A stretch of 64,000 nt of DNA from NCBI GenBank assembly GCA_047495785.1, contig JBLDXI010000029.1:1178001-1242000 (forward strand). Direction: 5' to 3'. Position 1 is the first letter of the stretch. Each line of letters begins with the position of its first letter. The translations under genes and the position numbers were made by a program. Source of the DNA: Lepidodermella squamata. Taxonomy: Eukaryota; Gastrotricha. A model generated the notes under the pieces. That model searched no databases and was not told where the DNA came from. It worked only from the letters and a program-made list of their open reading frames with translations. Of this stretch, positions 1 to 12,338 are shown piece after piece.

Positions 1-106
1 GGAAAGACCAACAGGCCACGTGAAGCACACCGGGGCATCTCCAAATAAGCCACTCCATCTGAAAAAAAAATCCATAAATTTTTCAAAATTTAATAATGTT
101 TTCAAT

Positions 107-1096
107 TTACTTGGCCGATAGATTATCCAGTAACGACGAGTCACCCGTATTTTTCACGTGAATTTGCCACGTCGACCACGTCCTCATATAATTTACGTAT
201 CGATCAACGGTCCAACGCTCTTTCATTTTCACATCGAACAATCTTAAAAATTGGGTATAAAAATATTTAAAATTTTTTAAAACTTTTTTCGGACCTGATT
301 TGTTCATCAAAAGGCAGTGGCAGATTACGATACAAACTCGAGACATGCTCAACAACTTTGCTAGGCATCAGACCGCTTTTGAACTGAGTGTCGTAAAACT
401 GAAAAATTTGAATAAATTGTTCAAGATATTCACCGATTTTTTTCAAATCACAAACCGACTCCAACTCGGCATTGAATTCTTTGAATTTTTCGACGCCGTG
501 TCTAGCGATTAAATCTTGATTTTCATCCTGCTCGATATATGACGAGCCATAGATGGCTAGGACTATGCTTCCTCCAGGCTTGAGGACGCGATCAACCTCG
601 GCGTAAAATGTGGGCAAATCAAACCAATGGGCAGCCGTAAACGCTTGGATAAAGCAACAGGATGTGTCCCGAAATGGCAAATAAGACGCCGATCCAACTC
701 TGAAAAATTTAGATTTTTTCAATTTTTCAATGAAAATAGTTGAAACTAACATAAACGAAGCTTTTGATCGGCAAACTCCGGAATTATAAGCCTCCACTAG
801 TTGCGAAAACGAGGGGTCTAGCCCGACTATTGAGTCGAAAATATTGGCCAAATAATCGGAGGCTTGGCCACTTCCACAACCAATGTCAATCGCAACATTG
901 TAATCGCTTTTATCAATCCACTATTTCAGGTAAATTATCTTCGATCAGTTAGAACAGCTGCAATTTTTAATCTTACTGGATTGATTATTTCTTGGATTTT
1001 ATCGAAAATTTCTTTGGAATAAGTTGGCCGGTATGATTTGTACAAATTAGCGTGGCCTTTGTCCGCGAAACGTTCGGTATATTTTACAGAAGTCAT
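107..1096 (-). CDS. SAM-dependent class I methyltransferase, copy A
   Basis: Predicted cytosolic small-molecule methyltransferase of the Methyltransf_11 type; substrate unknown. Five exons on the minus strand: 1096-977, 920-751, 699-456, 398-295 and 242-107. They sum to 774 nt (257 aa) and every junction keeps phase. Motif I, the SAM-binding loop VAIDIGCGSGQ, opens exon 2; the post-II region carries LPFRDTS and the motif III area has LKPGGSIVLA. The first exon (TERFADKGHANLYKSYRP) is the usual lead-in of this family, and 257 aa is normal length. Two introns (750-700 and 455-399) are multiples of three without stops, so a naive reading runs through them; comparison with copy B shows they are introns. 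Copy B is the immediate neighbour in the same orientation with identical lengths for exons 1-4, so the pair arose by tandem duplication. The exact reaction cannot be inferred. Confidence 0.82.
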
Positions 1097-1316
1097 TTGA
1101 TAGTAAATTTGATTGCCTAAAAATGAATAAAGAAAAGGATTCAAATTTCAGAGATTCGATAACAAAATTGAACAAAATGAAAGATTGAAAATTCTATGCT
1201 ACAGTGGTTTCCTGGAAAATATCAAACCAACTGGCCATGAAAAGCATAGTAAGGTGTCACCAAAAATGTGTTTCCATCTAGAATTAGAATTTTTTCTCAT
1301 AAAATTACAATTTAAA

Positions 1317-2314
1317 TCAAAATTCAAACTTTGATTCAAAATCGCCAAGCTTTGACGAGTCGCCAGTTTTTTGGATGTAAATTCGCCAACCGGACCAAGT
1401 TTTCAGGTAACTGACGAATCGTTCGATGGTCCAGTTTTCGCGCATTTTCAAATCGCGAAATCTTCGAGAAATCACATCATAAATAAAGAAAATGTTGCCT
1501 AATTTCCTATTTACCTGATTTGCTCTTGATATGGCAGTGGAAAATTTTGGAAAAGACCATAGACATGCTCCGCAATACCACGAGGCATTAGCCCATTGAG
1601 AAAATAGAAATCATACAACTAAATTTCGAATTATAATAAATAATTTCCCGTAATTCTCCTAAAGAAACAAACATTTTTTAATTCCGCGTTTAGTTTTTCG
1701 AACGATTCAGCGCCAAATTCTGGGACCAGGTGTTGGTTTTCGCTTAATTCAGGGTAAGATGCCGCGTAGACTGCTAAGACTAAACCTCCTCCGGGTTTCA
1801 AAATACGATCAACCTCGGCATAAAACACCGGTATATCGAACCAATGAGCAGCAGTGAAAGCTTGAATTAAGCTACAAGATTCGTCTCGAAACGGCAGATA
1901 AGACGCTGATCCAGCTCTTTAATTGGCAACGTTCAATTTTTTTTATGTAACTCACGAATTCAAAACTAACATAAAAGATCCTTTCGATTCGCAAATTTCT
2001 GAGCTTTTTGCTTCCTCGAGTTGCGGCAATGAAGAATCGAGCCCAATAATTGAGTCGAATATATCACTGAGATATTCCGTCGCCTGGCCACTTCCGCAGC
2101 CAACATCAATAGCTACATTGTAGTCGTTTGGGTCAATCCACTGTCGGATCAGTAATGATTGGTTTAACGCAACTTGATTCTTCAATTTTCATACCGATTT
2201 GACTATTTCTCCAACTTTTTCGAAGATCTCACGAGAATAGCTTGGTCGGTATGATTTGTAAAGGCTGGCGTCATTTTTACAAGCGAATCGGTCCCTGAAC
2301 TTATCGATCGGCAT
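1317..2314 (-). CDS. SAM-dependent class I methyltransferase, copy B
   Basis: Tandem paralogue of copy A. Exons on the minus strand are 2314-2195, 2140-1971, 1916-1673, 1618-1515 and 1461-1317, giving 783 nt (260 aa). The first four exons have exactly the same lengths as in copy A; only the last is longer. Motif I reads VAIDVGCGSGQ, followed by IIGLDSS; the later strand region has LKPGGGLVLAVY. The ATG at 2314 starts MPIDKFRDRFACKND, aligned with copy A. Intron 2 contains an in-frame stop, which confirms splicing at the equivalent site in copy A. The intergenic gap to copy A is only about 220 nt. Role inferred as a soluble methyltransferase; substrate unknown. Confidence 0.82.
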
Positions 2315-2421
2315 CTAAAACACCAGAATTCGTCAATAGCCATGGTAGCCAAAAAGAACTATCAAAAAACAAATGCTTTATTATTGCTATAACATAACAA
2401 TATTACTAGATGCAATATCAC

Positions 2422-3200
2422 TCATTCTTTGTTGCCGCTGAAAAATTTCATCAATTTCAAATGCTTGTATTGAGCCATGACTTTTGCACGCTCTTCGTCT
2501 AGCACTTTCTGCCGTGCGGGCGTGACATTTTTGCCGTAAGTGTGTTTTACGGGTTCTTTTGCAGATTTGGGCACGAAAGTGAGCGGTGCTTCGTCTGCCT
2601 TTTTCTTCCGGCGTATTTCGGCGGCGCTTGAGCAACTTCTCCGAACGGGATTTCTTCTGGTTTAAAATCGTCGAACTCGTCTTCAGAATCTTTACTCTTC
2701 ATTTCCCGGCGCATCGCTTTAGCTCGCTTTCTCTCCCTCAATCTTTCATGTCGGCGCTGCCTTCTCGATATTTCTGTAAAAAAAAACAGCGGTACAAAGT
2801 GTTTACCTTCAACCTGTTTAAAATTACTTTCTTCGCCTGTTAGTGGATCGACCTGTGATGAAGAAATCTTCGCTTTAATAAAAGCATCTGCGATATCATC
2901 GTTTAAATCTCGGATCGTTTGCTTTGGCTTCGATTTCGCCTTGATTTCAGGCGCTGAATTAGACTTGTGATGTTTAGTCGGTATTTCATCGTCTTCTTCG
3001 TGCTGTCTTTTCTGCTTACGTTTGACCGGAACTGCATTTTTTGTTTGCAAGAATTCGCGCATCTTACGCGGAATAAATTGCGAGTCATCCTCTGACGGCG
3101 GCATGTTCATGCCTTCTCTAGATCGTTTTCGTCCAACAGGTTTTAGTTTGTGAACTCGTCGTTTCTGTGGTTTTCCGATACGAGGAGCTTTTGGCGGCAT
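2422..3200 (-). CDS. CCDC137-like basic nuclear protein, with an apparent frame break
   Basis: A small, very basic protein starting MPPKAPRIGKPQKRRVHKLK. It matches the pattern of CCDC137: an N-terminal segment like 'IPRKMREFLQTKN', a central Lys/Arg-rich stretch (RRQRRHERLRERKRAKAMRR), a FGEVAQAPPKYAGRK motif (CCDC137 has FGEVxxxPP), and a C-terminal VLDEERAKVMAQYKHLK segment (CCDC137 has a similar EEER...AYRALK). The C-terminal segment is in a different frame from the rest: a single-base offset lies in a short homopolymer near 2600-2604 with no convincing intron around it. This could be an assembly indel, a real pseudogenising change or an unrecognised splice. The segment 2774-2806 looks like a 33-nt intron in frame, very short, and may instead be coding. 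CCDC137 is known as a nucleolar/chromosome-associated protein. Lies head-to-head with CSPP1. Confidence 0.55.
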
Positions 3201-4103
3201 TTCTATTAATTCGATAAGCTCTAGACGTTAGTAAAAATAATGCAATATATGTTATCTGTGGTAAAAGGAGGTCTATCAAAGCGAAAATGCTATTCAGATT
3301 CCTGTGAGTAGTTACAACATTTGAAATGAAATGACATCTGTGGGAACAATCCAGCTGCACATGAAAAAGGTACATATGGGACACGAAGGCCTCGAATCCG
3401 CGTGAAACACACATATCACCTTCTTCGCAATATTTTCGGCTGTAATCGAAACTTTACAGTTAACTGTCAGCCAAACAGCCGGTTCAGCCTGGCAGGATTT
3501 TCGGGATCGGCCGACAGCCACAGCCAACCACGTGACTTGGATTTTATTCAAGTCTTTCATATTGACATATAATATAAAATATGTATAAAAACAAATTTAT
3601 GCGCATAAATACTTATTCTTGATAAATTTTAAAATTTTATGGGTACTAAGGACGCTCGGTTTGCCCATGAGTATCTTGTTTTCTGCAATGAAAGGAACAC
3701 CGCTGTCTGTGTCAGGAAGATTGTGGGTTTTCGGCTGAAAGTTGGATTTGCGATAGCTGAGATTGTTTGTTCTTGTCGACAGCGTGATATCCCATGTAAC
3801 AATATTTTGCTCATTCCAGCTCTTGTCACTGTCATCACAAAGTAATTCGTTTTAATCAGAAATCAGAAAACAGTTAGAATGCAAGTTCTGGAAAGAAATC
3901 GCCACTCTTTTCTTTCCATCGAGCCATGAATGCAATGTTACAGCTTTCCTGTGGTTTAAGTTTTAGGTTAAGAATTGAATTTTCTTGTTGATTGTTTATT
4001 ATTCCTATGAGGATATTTTATTCGAATTCCGTATCATTCTGATATGTTATAATTATAGATTATTTTATCAGCAACAATCATGAACTGATTTGTTGTCTGT
4101 GTT
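3201..4103. other. Intergenic, shared 5' region of the CCDC137-like gene and CSPP1
   Basis: About 900 nt between two divergently transcribed genes, so it probably contains both promoters. An open frame at 3639-3845 (+) has no recognisable domain and no supporting splice context. I see no RNA gene or transposon end here. Confidence 0.5.
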
Positions 4104-7100
4104 ATGGCAACTGAAATTGACAGTTTTATCCGCGGCTTCAAGCGTCACGACGTTGGAGCTCGGGTTTGTTTGCTTTCATGGTTGCATATCTTAATGATTC
4201 CTAATTATTGATGTCAAGGATTACGGAGAAACTCCCGAAAACGCTACACTACCGTTTGCGATTCGAGATAGCAGCGCAGAACAGCGCAGGAAAGCTTTCG
4301 AACGCAATAGAGAATACAATGAATATATTCAAACCAAGGAGAAAGACAGAGTATGTTCGAACTTTTATCAAGTCTTGTAGAAGCTTATTTTTTTTTGAAG
4401 AAGCGGTACGGCTCGCATGATGATCTAGGCCGTAGTGACCGGCCATACGCCACACTACCGGTGGGCAGTGAGGAAGCTGCAAGGGTAAGACAAATGATTC
4501 ATTCATGTGATTTCTATTTAAGAACTAATCATTTACAATCTAGCGAGAAAAAGCTGAGCAGAGAAATCGAGAATACAACGAATTCTTGAAAGAAAAACAC
4601 CTGCAACAACGAGAACTTGAGACTGTAAGATCGATAGGAAAATTAATTAATGGTCAACAATTAAGCGTTCGGTTCTTGTTTTAGTTTCAAGATGCGGAGC
4701 AAAAAGGTAGACCATCATGGTTCACTGAAGACCGGTAAGATATTTTCATCAATTTTTATAATTTAATCGTTTCATTTGCATAGCCCACCTCGTAAGCCGC
4801 CAGAAATGAACGGTGGAACTCTATTGATTGGTAAGCCTATCTACATTGCTTTCTAGCTGATTTAAAGTCTTAAACTTTAGGCGGAGTTGACAGCCGCGAA
4901 GCTCGGCGTGTTCGTCAAGCGCAATATGGTGCAGAGCTTCAAGCTCAAATTCACGCTAAAGAAGAAGCTAAACTAAAGTAAAGCCTGATTTATTAAATCT
5001 GAAGTTGATCTTATTCCTTCATTCATTTCTCACTTAGATCGAAAAACTTGGATCTCAAAGTCGATCCCACTGGTGCTGTGGATCCAGAAAAGGATCCAAA
5101 CAGGATTCGAAACCTTGCCCCAAAAGTCCCAATAGTTTCATATAGACCAGGAGATCAAAATGCCAGTACAGGATTTCCTATGGACTTTCCACCACCTCGC
5201 CCCGAGCCGCCTCGATCTGTAAGTTGAAGCTGTCGAAGTAATTTCTTGAAAACAATTCTTGTTTGTTAAGTACGCACCTCAACACGAGCAAATGCCCATG
5301 CACAATCAGTACAGCGGAGGCGGAGGAGGTGGGGGCGGCGTTGTCGTGGTTCAGCGACCCCCGCCGCCTCAGATCACACCAGGGAAACCTCTGGACTTGA
5401 GCCGAATCGATGCAATTCACACTGATGTATTCTCGCAGTTGCCGCAACGACCTCCGCCCCAACTTTACTCAGGCCTAGCTCAAGAAGCATTAAGCCTTCT
5501 TAATCGCCGACCTGTTCTACCTGGCACGGCGGACCTTACAGGATTCGAGCCAAGGTGAGTACAAATTTTCTTAAATTACCCGTTAATTTTTTAAATTAAC
5601 CATTTATTTCTGATTTGTTTTCGCATTATTTCGATGCAATTTCAAAAGAAATTCTTTACCGTTCAGCAGCCACGATAATCCTGTGCCATCATTGAGGCTA
5701 CAAGATGATTTGTATGTATTGATAAAAAGAAAATATTTCCCTTATTTCCTGCCTCATTTTCGTTTTAATTTTCGTTCAATTTCCGGCAAATTTTACGTTG
5801 TTTTCTTCAAACTTGATTTTTTTGCTTCAGTTCATTATTTGCAAACGGCTTGCTACCAGCAAATATGTTTCCGCCCGGCTACCAGCCGCTTACACCTCGA
5901 ATGCCCAATGAGTTTCATGGCTTTCAAAGGTTAGCTTTAGCTATAATTTTCAGTTTAATCACTCGAGAACTGCTTTATCGCTATTTTAATGAATCATTAC
6001 ATTTTAGCAACGGCGGAGCTAGTGGCGGCTTTGGCGGTGGCTTTGGTCTAGGTTTCGGAGGCGGTACAACTCCGGCACCGCCTACGACAGAGCGAAAATG
6101 GAAGAACGAGATGACAATGACTAAGGATGAAAAAGAAATTTTTGCTGAAAAGGAGAGGAAAAAGAAAGAGTACGATCGAGAATTGAGGCGCCAAATGGAA
6201 GAAAAAGCGTTGAAGAAGGCCAGGGAGCAAGAGAAATTTCTACAGTAAGCTAAGATATATAAAGACTCTAGTTTATAAACGAGTTCTCTTGAATTTTAGG
6301 GAGGATTTGAAAAAAATGGAAGAAATGAAAAATTATGACCCGTTCGGCAAAGGTGGAGGTGGAGCTCCCTTTAAAGACAAGAGTGGAAAAGTTGTTGGTA
6401 GGTTTGATTAAATTCACTCTTAAATGTAAAATAATTCCATGCAATCAGCTGATTTGAAACGGCTTCGCGATAACGGTGGAAGCGGCGATGAAGGCGAACC
6501 GTATCGGTCGCCGGAACGGTCGCGTTACAACGAGCCACCACCTGTTGATCACTATTTCGGGGGTGGAGGAGGTGATCATCCGACTACAGCTGGTTCGGGA
6601 GATACAAATTACGCCAGGGGTGGGCACGGAATTTTCGGCAATCCGAAAACTGAGGAGCAGAAGAAAAATGAAGACAAGTACAAGAATGCCCTTCAGCAAC
6701 AAGTAAATTTAAAAAATTAAACAAATGATTTTTACTAATTTTTACGTGAATTTTAGATCGAAGAGAAAAAGCGCCGCCAAGAGGAAGAAAAGCGGAAAAT
6801 TCGCGAGCAAGAGGAGCGAGAAGCTCGTCGAGCTCAAGAGCAGAATAAACGAGCTCAGGACGACCTCGAACGCGAAAAAATGCGGGCGAAATATAAGGAA
6901 GAAGAGGTGAAATATGAATTTTTATTCGAACCTTCACCTCGATTTCTAACCAATTTTTTAAAATTTAGATGAGGATGAGAAATGAAGAGTTAATGCGAGA
7001 AGCTGGCGAGCGTAAAATCAACAATCACAACGTCAAAATGAATCATGCCAATTTGTCGCCTCGAATCACCGATAACGATATGAATGACGATTGGGCGAGG

Positions 7101-9197
7101 CTTAAACGCGAATTGGTAAGTTCACTCTTTCAGCCTGTTAGCTATTTTTCATTTTTCAGCAAATTTATTCAATTAATTTTGGTGATTATACACGTTTATT
7201 AGACGGAAGCGCCCCCACCGCCTCCTGGCGATACAGTCATTGAGCTTCCTTATTCGATGCAATTATCAAAAATGACCCATCGATTGGTACTGTTTTTAAA
7301 TTCACAGCCTATATGAGAGCTTGATATTTAAATGCTTGGCCATACTTTTACGACCACTCTAACAATACTTGACATTTTGAATGCCTCACAAAATTTGAAG
7401 CTTTTACTCACCTTTAACTGCTACGATTTTAGTGAAAGCACGGAATTCAATAATCTTTTGAATTTTCGCGAATTAACTGAAATTTTGTTGTTTTTGTAGG
7501 GTGTCGGAAGCACTGTCCCGAATACCGGCCGAGATAATAGTAAGTTTAACTACTTCCATACGATATCATGTTCGAAAATTAATAAAAATACGCTTGCAAA
7601 TTTCATTGCCAGTTGGGCTCAAATACACGAACAGTTCAGCTGGTTCAGGTATCATTGAGCGAAAATCGACTGAAAATGACTATGTGGCTTAGCGCCCATT
7701 AATTTTTGTTCGAACATCTTCTTTAGCTAGTTCGCAATTGCGCTATTTTGTTTTTTTACTGTTCAAAATTTTATTCGAAATTGATAAATAAAATGTAAAA
7801 TTTCTTTGACCAGGTGCTGCAGTGAGTCATCAGTTGTCCCACATGCGTAAAATATTGGAGGACGAGCGGCGTCGTGTTGAAGATATGCTGAAAAATCGCG
7901 AAAACGACCATTCGAGCAATGTTAATGTTCTTAAAAAGGATATAAAGTCAGTCTAATTTTTTTAGGAATTTCATGTAATTTTATGTAAATGTTTTTAGTG
8001 TTGGTCCGATTAAAAATGTTGACGTGTTCGAAATGGCTCGACTTCGAGGCGCAGCGCTTGCCCGGAGGACAGGATCGGCTGCTGATGCTAGAAATGTCGA
8101 TGACTTCACCCAGCTCAAATCAAGTTAGCATTAGAAATTTAATCTCTCAATTTCATTTTTCTCACGGCTTTGATTCTGTTGAAAATTTTTTTTAAAATTA
8201 AGAAAAAACAAGATCGCGAGGCGAATTTCGGAAGGTGTTTCCCGAGAATCCGTATACAAATACGGGTCTTGAGTTGCAGCAGTTAGCTTTGATTCGGCAA
8301 CAAGAAGAAAAGCTTGCTAATCTCAAGCAGCGTAGGTTTACTAGAAATGCGTGATTTTTCAAGGGCACTGCACTTTTCCAGTATTTTCAACACAAATTAC
8401 TCGCACGTGTGACAAAGCTATTTTCCCATTTTTTCCCATTCTAAATCAATATTTCTTGAAACAGAACCGATCATGTCTGATCTATCTCTGGATCGAGACC
8501 GAGTTTCGGCCGCTCGCCTTCAATCAGATACAGCTTTCCTTGGTAATTTGTTTTAGAAATAATATTATCTCAGAGGTTAACGTTTTCTTTAGACTTGGAT
8601 GGCAATCTCATCGATCTTTCCGCGATTGAAGATGCTGAGAGGAAGCATCGTGAGCACATGGAGCATTTCGATACTTTACCTGGGGCTGATCGTGCCTACC
8701 GAAATAAGGTCTGTCATTAAAAATTTAGCTGTCAGGTTTTTATGTTGTCAATTTTCAGCGCCCTCCATCTCAGTCGAGTATAAATCCTGACCGGATAATG
8801 GAGGCGAATCAGGACAGGCTACGGCGTTTAAAGGAAACTGGCGATGATACTTCCCTTGCTGATCCGGACGATATTTTGGACAATTTTATGACCAAACAAA
8901 TCCATCATAGGTGAGTAAATATAACTTGAGGGCTTTGAGCAATACAGTGGTGCCTGGTGGGACAAAAATTAATATTACTTTTGCTATTAATAAATTGTTT
9001 AGACCTTGAACAAACGGTAAGAGTGAACCATATTATGCTTGATATCTTATTTTTGCATCCCAATTTTGTTCAATTAATTCTGTAATCTATTTAGTATTCT
9101 GAATTAATCACTTTTATCGTTTTCCAGGCCACATTCGCAAAAATCGTTGTACGATGACACCTGGCTTTATCCGATAGCGCCGCAACAAGCTTGGTGA
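4104..9197 (+). CDS. CSPP1: CSPP1, centrosome and spindle pole associated protein 1
   Basis: Microtubule-associated protein of centrosomes, spindle poles and the ciliary axoneme. Twenty-five exons: 4104-4163, 4219-4350, 4401-4484, 4544-4624, 4685-4734, 4784-4830, 4881-4977, 5038-5218, 5271-5554, 5667-5711, 5831-5929, 6008-6244, 6300-6397, 6449-6702, 6757-6906, 6969-7115, 7203-7286, 7500-7539, 7814-7946, 7999-8123, 8203-8331, 8465-8542, 8593-8708, 8759-8910 and 9128-9197. They total 2973 nt (990 aa) and all phases close. Recognisable CSPP1 landmarks: N-terminal repeats LPFxxRxxxAEQRRKAFERNREYNEYI, the YDPFGKGGGGAPFKD block (vertebrate YNPWGKGGGGAPLRD), a long charged coiled coil (about residues 560-680), VFEMARLR near residue 800, and the C-terminal GDDTSLADPDDIL block followed by DDTWLYP. 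Human CSPP1 is longer (about 1,250 aa). A Gly-rich run at about 5320-5345 is local. Implies that the animal has centriole/cilium machinery. Confidence 0.9.
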
Positions 9198-10570
9198 AGT
9201 TATCCAGTTTGCCGCAACGAACTGATAGCAGTCTGTGATGTTTATGTTTAAATGTCGTGTTTAATTCATCATGAATCAGGTTTATAAACCTATGAAATTA
9301 CTCCTATATAACCAATTTTATCTATGCCGCAACAAATACTCGTTTCTTCTCCAGCTAATATCTTGTGGAGCTTGATTACTTATTTTGGGGATATTTTGTT
9401 GCCTATTTATTGCCGGGGCGCTATCTGCCCTTCTTCCATTGTTATTTTCACTTATAATGCACTATCATCGAAAATGTGATATTTTTGATGCACAATATTG
9501 CCATTCATATAAAATTAATTTTTGGAATCTGAGACGCTTGCCTTCAATTCGCATCTGGTTAATCCAAAATTACATGCGAAGCGTAGATTTGTTGAAATTT
9601 GTGGTGAGCAATGGTAAATAAACTTGGTATTTTTCACGATATTCTCCGGTTTACATGAAACTCATGGGACTGATGAGGGTTTGATGGTGGTTCATGTTGA
9701 AGTAAACCTGAAGTAACCTCATGTTGAAGTTGAGGACTGTCAATCTCAGTCTGAAAACAGTTTTTAGCGGTTGTGGTGCCGGATGCGCGTTGCTACATAT
9801 AATGCTAGCGCAGCCTGAGGAAATGCTGACTCAAAAACGTGAAGATGAACGTTTTCTGTTTGGCTGCCTGTGGCTCATGATCCTATTGGGACCCGAGCCC
9901 GGAACGTGCCCGCGTTCGCTAAGATTCGTTGTCGTAAAGTTGCAGCGTGCGTCACGTACGGGCCCGCTTCAGAGAATACCGATCACGGAGTGGTAAAGCG
10001 CCGTTACCCAACCATATACGGGACGGCCCGAACACGTACGGATCAAAATCGCGGGCCCCAACACACTCATGATGGAAAACTTTCCCGCGCAAACATAAAA
10101 AACTGCCAATAAAAATTATTTCAAATTTATGTTATTTAATTTTTTGAATTTCTGAAGCTTTATGTTATCAATAATTCTGTTATTTTAAATTTTAAAATAA
10201 CATCCTTCACGCGAAATTGATTAATAGCAATCTCGAGCGGGATTTTTTTCGATGTCGGTTCGATGACGACTTTTGTTGACTATGCCAACGATCGTCGACG
10301 TGACGGCTGACGATGCCCTCTCCACATTCCTGCATAATATATAGCCCTTGATAGATTCGCAAAGCACTATTATCTATCTTGCTAGCCAATTTCTCTTATC
10401 TTATGTTTATTAAACTATAATCTTAAATCTCAAGTAGACCAGCTGACGAAGGTGTTGAATTTAGGGTTTTAAGACGTTGGATTGATCATTATTATCAACC
10501 TGATACTCGACTGATAGGGCTAATCACCTTTAACATCTTTTACTGGAACAACGTTTAGGCTGAATTATAT
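9198..10570. other. Intergenic between CSPP1 and PREB
   Basis: About 1.4 kb. The first part holds the CSPP1 3' UTR. A GC-rich island at about 9880-10075, with several CGTACGG and GGGCCC-like words, stands out against the AT-rich surroundings and may be an old repeat fragment. Open frames here (9385-9621, 9721-9996, 10207-10389 minus) show no domain and are probably chance. The PREB promoter should be in the last few hundred bases; no obvious TATA box. Confidence 0.4.
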
Positions 10571-12006
10571 ATGTCTGTTGTTGGAGAAGCCCCGGTTCCT
10601 CTATTCATTGCTCAGGCAATCGGAAGGAGGCACATTGTCGTTGCCGGCGGTGGTGGCGCCGCAAAGACCGGCTTGAAAAACGGAATTTTCTTTTACGAAA
10701 TCAAGAATAAAGATGGAAAAATTACCTTTGAGGAGACCAAATTCTTCTCAACCCAAGACTATGCACCCATGTGCGGTTATGTCCGCGCACAAACTCTGGA
10801 GCAGTTCTTACTCGCGGTGCCGAGAGATGACGAATGCGTCAATGTTTCTCTTGCTGCCTACTGCTTTGAAAAGCACACCTCCGGTTTGTTCGAAGCCTGT
10901 CTATTATATATGATTTGCTAATACTGTGCAATTTCAGCTGATCATACCCATAATCACACTTGTGCCGCCAACGGACGAGTTTCGTTCAAACTTCAACAAA
11001 TCGCTTGCTGTAAAACCGATTTCGCCGAGGCAGTGAACACTGCTAATAAAAGTCAAGAATACATAAAAACTGTCGCAATTGCACCAACCCGGGATTATCT
11101 TGCTATCGGAACAACCGACGGCCAAGTGACGGTGTTTAAAATTAGCGAAGCCGGTCTCAAAAAGATTGACTCAGTGCGCGCTCATCCAGGAGAAATTGTC
11201 GATTTGGATTTCCATCCAACTGATAGACAGGTTTGTTAAAGCTTTTCAAGGATTATGATATACAATTCTATTTATTTAGATTGCGACAATATCACGTGAT
11301 TCATGTGGTTTTCTATGGGCTTTTGAAGATAATTCTCGCCTCAAGAAAGTAGCAACATTCCATTGGACTGCTCAAGGTGATAACAAGTACCGTTATCGTG
11401 CGTGCCGGTAAATTATATTACCACAATGCTATTTGCATCTTGAAAATTTATCTTCTTTATAGTTTTGCTGTATCTCAAGATCGAAACGGTTCAGTTTTTC
11501 TCTATCTAGCCGCCGTACCTCGTGTTCTCGACAAAACTTCCTGCAGTTATTTGTTACGCTGGGATGCAAAGCGGAACTTCTCTCTGGTCAAATCTACGAA
11601 ACAAGTCGACGAAATAACTTCGCTGAGTATGAGCGACGACGGCATTTTCGTCGCAATCGGCACAAAAGCGGGCGTTGTTGACATTTACACTGCCTTCAAC
11701 TTGGCCCGTGTCTATCGTAAAGTGGGTGCTCACGACATTTTCGTTACATCTCTCGCGTTTTTGCCCACTTGCTGGCCTGAAACGACCAATCTATTGAACG
11801 GAGCCGAGGTTGGCCTAGTCAGTGTGTCAGCTGACCGGAAAATAACATTACACACCGTATTTCCTAGAAGTATGTAAAACTTTTAAGATTTTGAAGCGAT
11901 TATTAATGATTCTTTTTCAGGGTCTTTCAATCTTCTGTGGACACTGAGCGGTGCAATCTGCTTAATCTACTTGTTCTTTTGGTCTTTAGTGTATTTTCAA
12001 ATTTAA
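10571..12006 (+). CDS. PREB: PREB/SEC12, guanine nucleotide exchange factor for SAR1
   Basis: ER membrane WD40 protein that activates the small GTPase SAR1 to start COPII coat assembly at ER exit sites. Five exons, 10571-10883, 10938-11230, 11280-11407, 11463-11869 and 11921-12006, give 1227 nt (408 aa, close to the usual length of about 415). The diagnostic loop VVAGGGGAAKTGLKNGI lies at about residues 23-39; this is the potassium-binding, SAR1-contacting loop of Sec12 proteins. WD-like blades follow (AIAPTRDYLAIGTTDGQV, ATISRDSCGFLWAF, SVSADRKITLHTV). The last exon encodes one hydrophobic helix (GAICLIYLFFWSLVYFQI), the C-terminal membrane anchor. Stop at 12004-12006. Only 332 nt separate it from CSE1L in the same orientation. 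Confidence 0.93.
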
Positions 12007-12338
12007 ATCTGTGCATATTGAAAAATTGGTTAATTATTATAATTATTATTACTTTGACTCCGGCGTATTCGGTGTTGGTTGTATTTTCTTCATTGACATT
12101 GCTCTAATGGTGAAAAATAATATTATTGCTTTTTATGATGGCCTCTTCATTCTATTCGTATGATATCCTCCTCGGTTTTTTGTGTTTACATTCGGAATGT
12201 GGTGCAGCGTTGAGGCCGATAAACTGTGACCTATCTTTTGTTTCCTGAGAAAAAACACTACGGTTAACTTATGAAAATGACAAAAATTCACTTCTCAATG
12301 CATTTATCCTAGTTTTACATTAAATTTGATTATTTGAC
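12007..12338. other. Intergenic between PREB and CSE1L
   Basis: 332 nt containing the PREB 3' UTR and the CSE1L promoter. AT-rich; no RNA gene or repeat recognised. Confidence 0.4.

Noticed and set aside
3639-3845. Open frame between the CCDC137-like gene and CSPP1
   Set aside because: No recognisable domain, overlapped by an opposite-strand frame, and lies in a promoter region.
9671-9720. CTGATGA word as a second hammerhead
   Set aside because: No GAAA core at a suitable distance and no stem II.
9721-10112. Overlapping open frames between CSPP1 and PREB
   Set aside because: Composition is odd but no domain or splice structure; probably a GC-rich repeat fragment.
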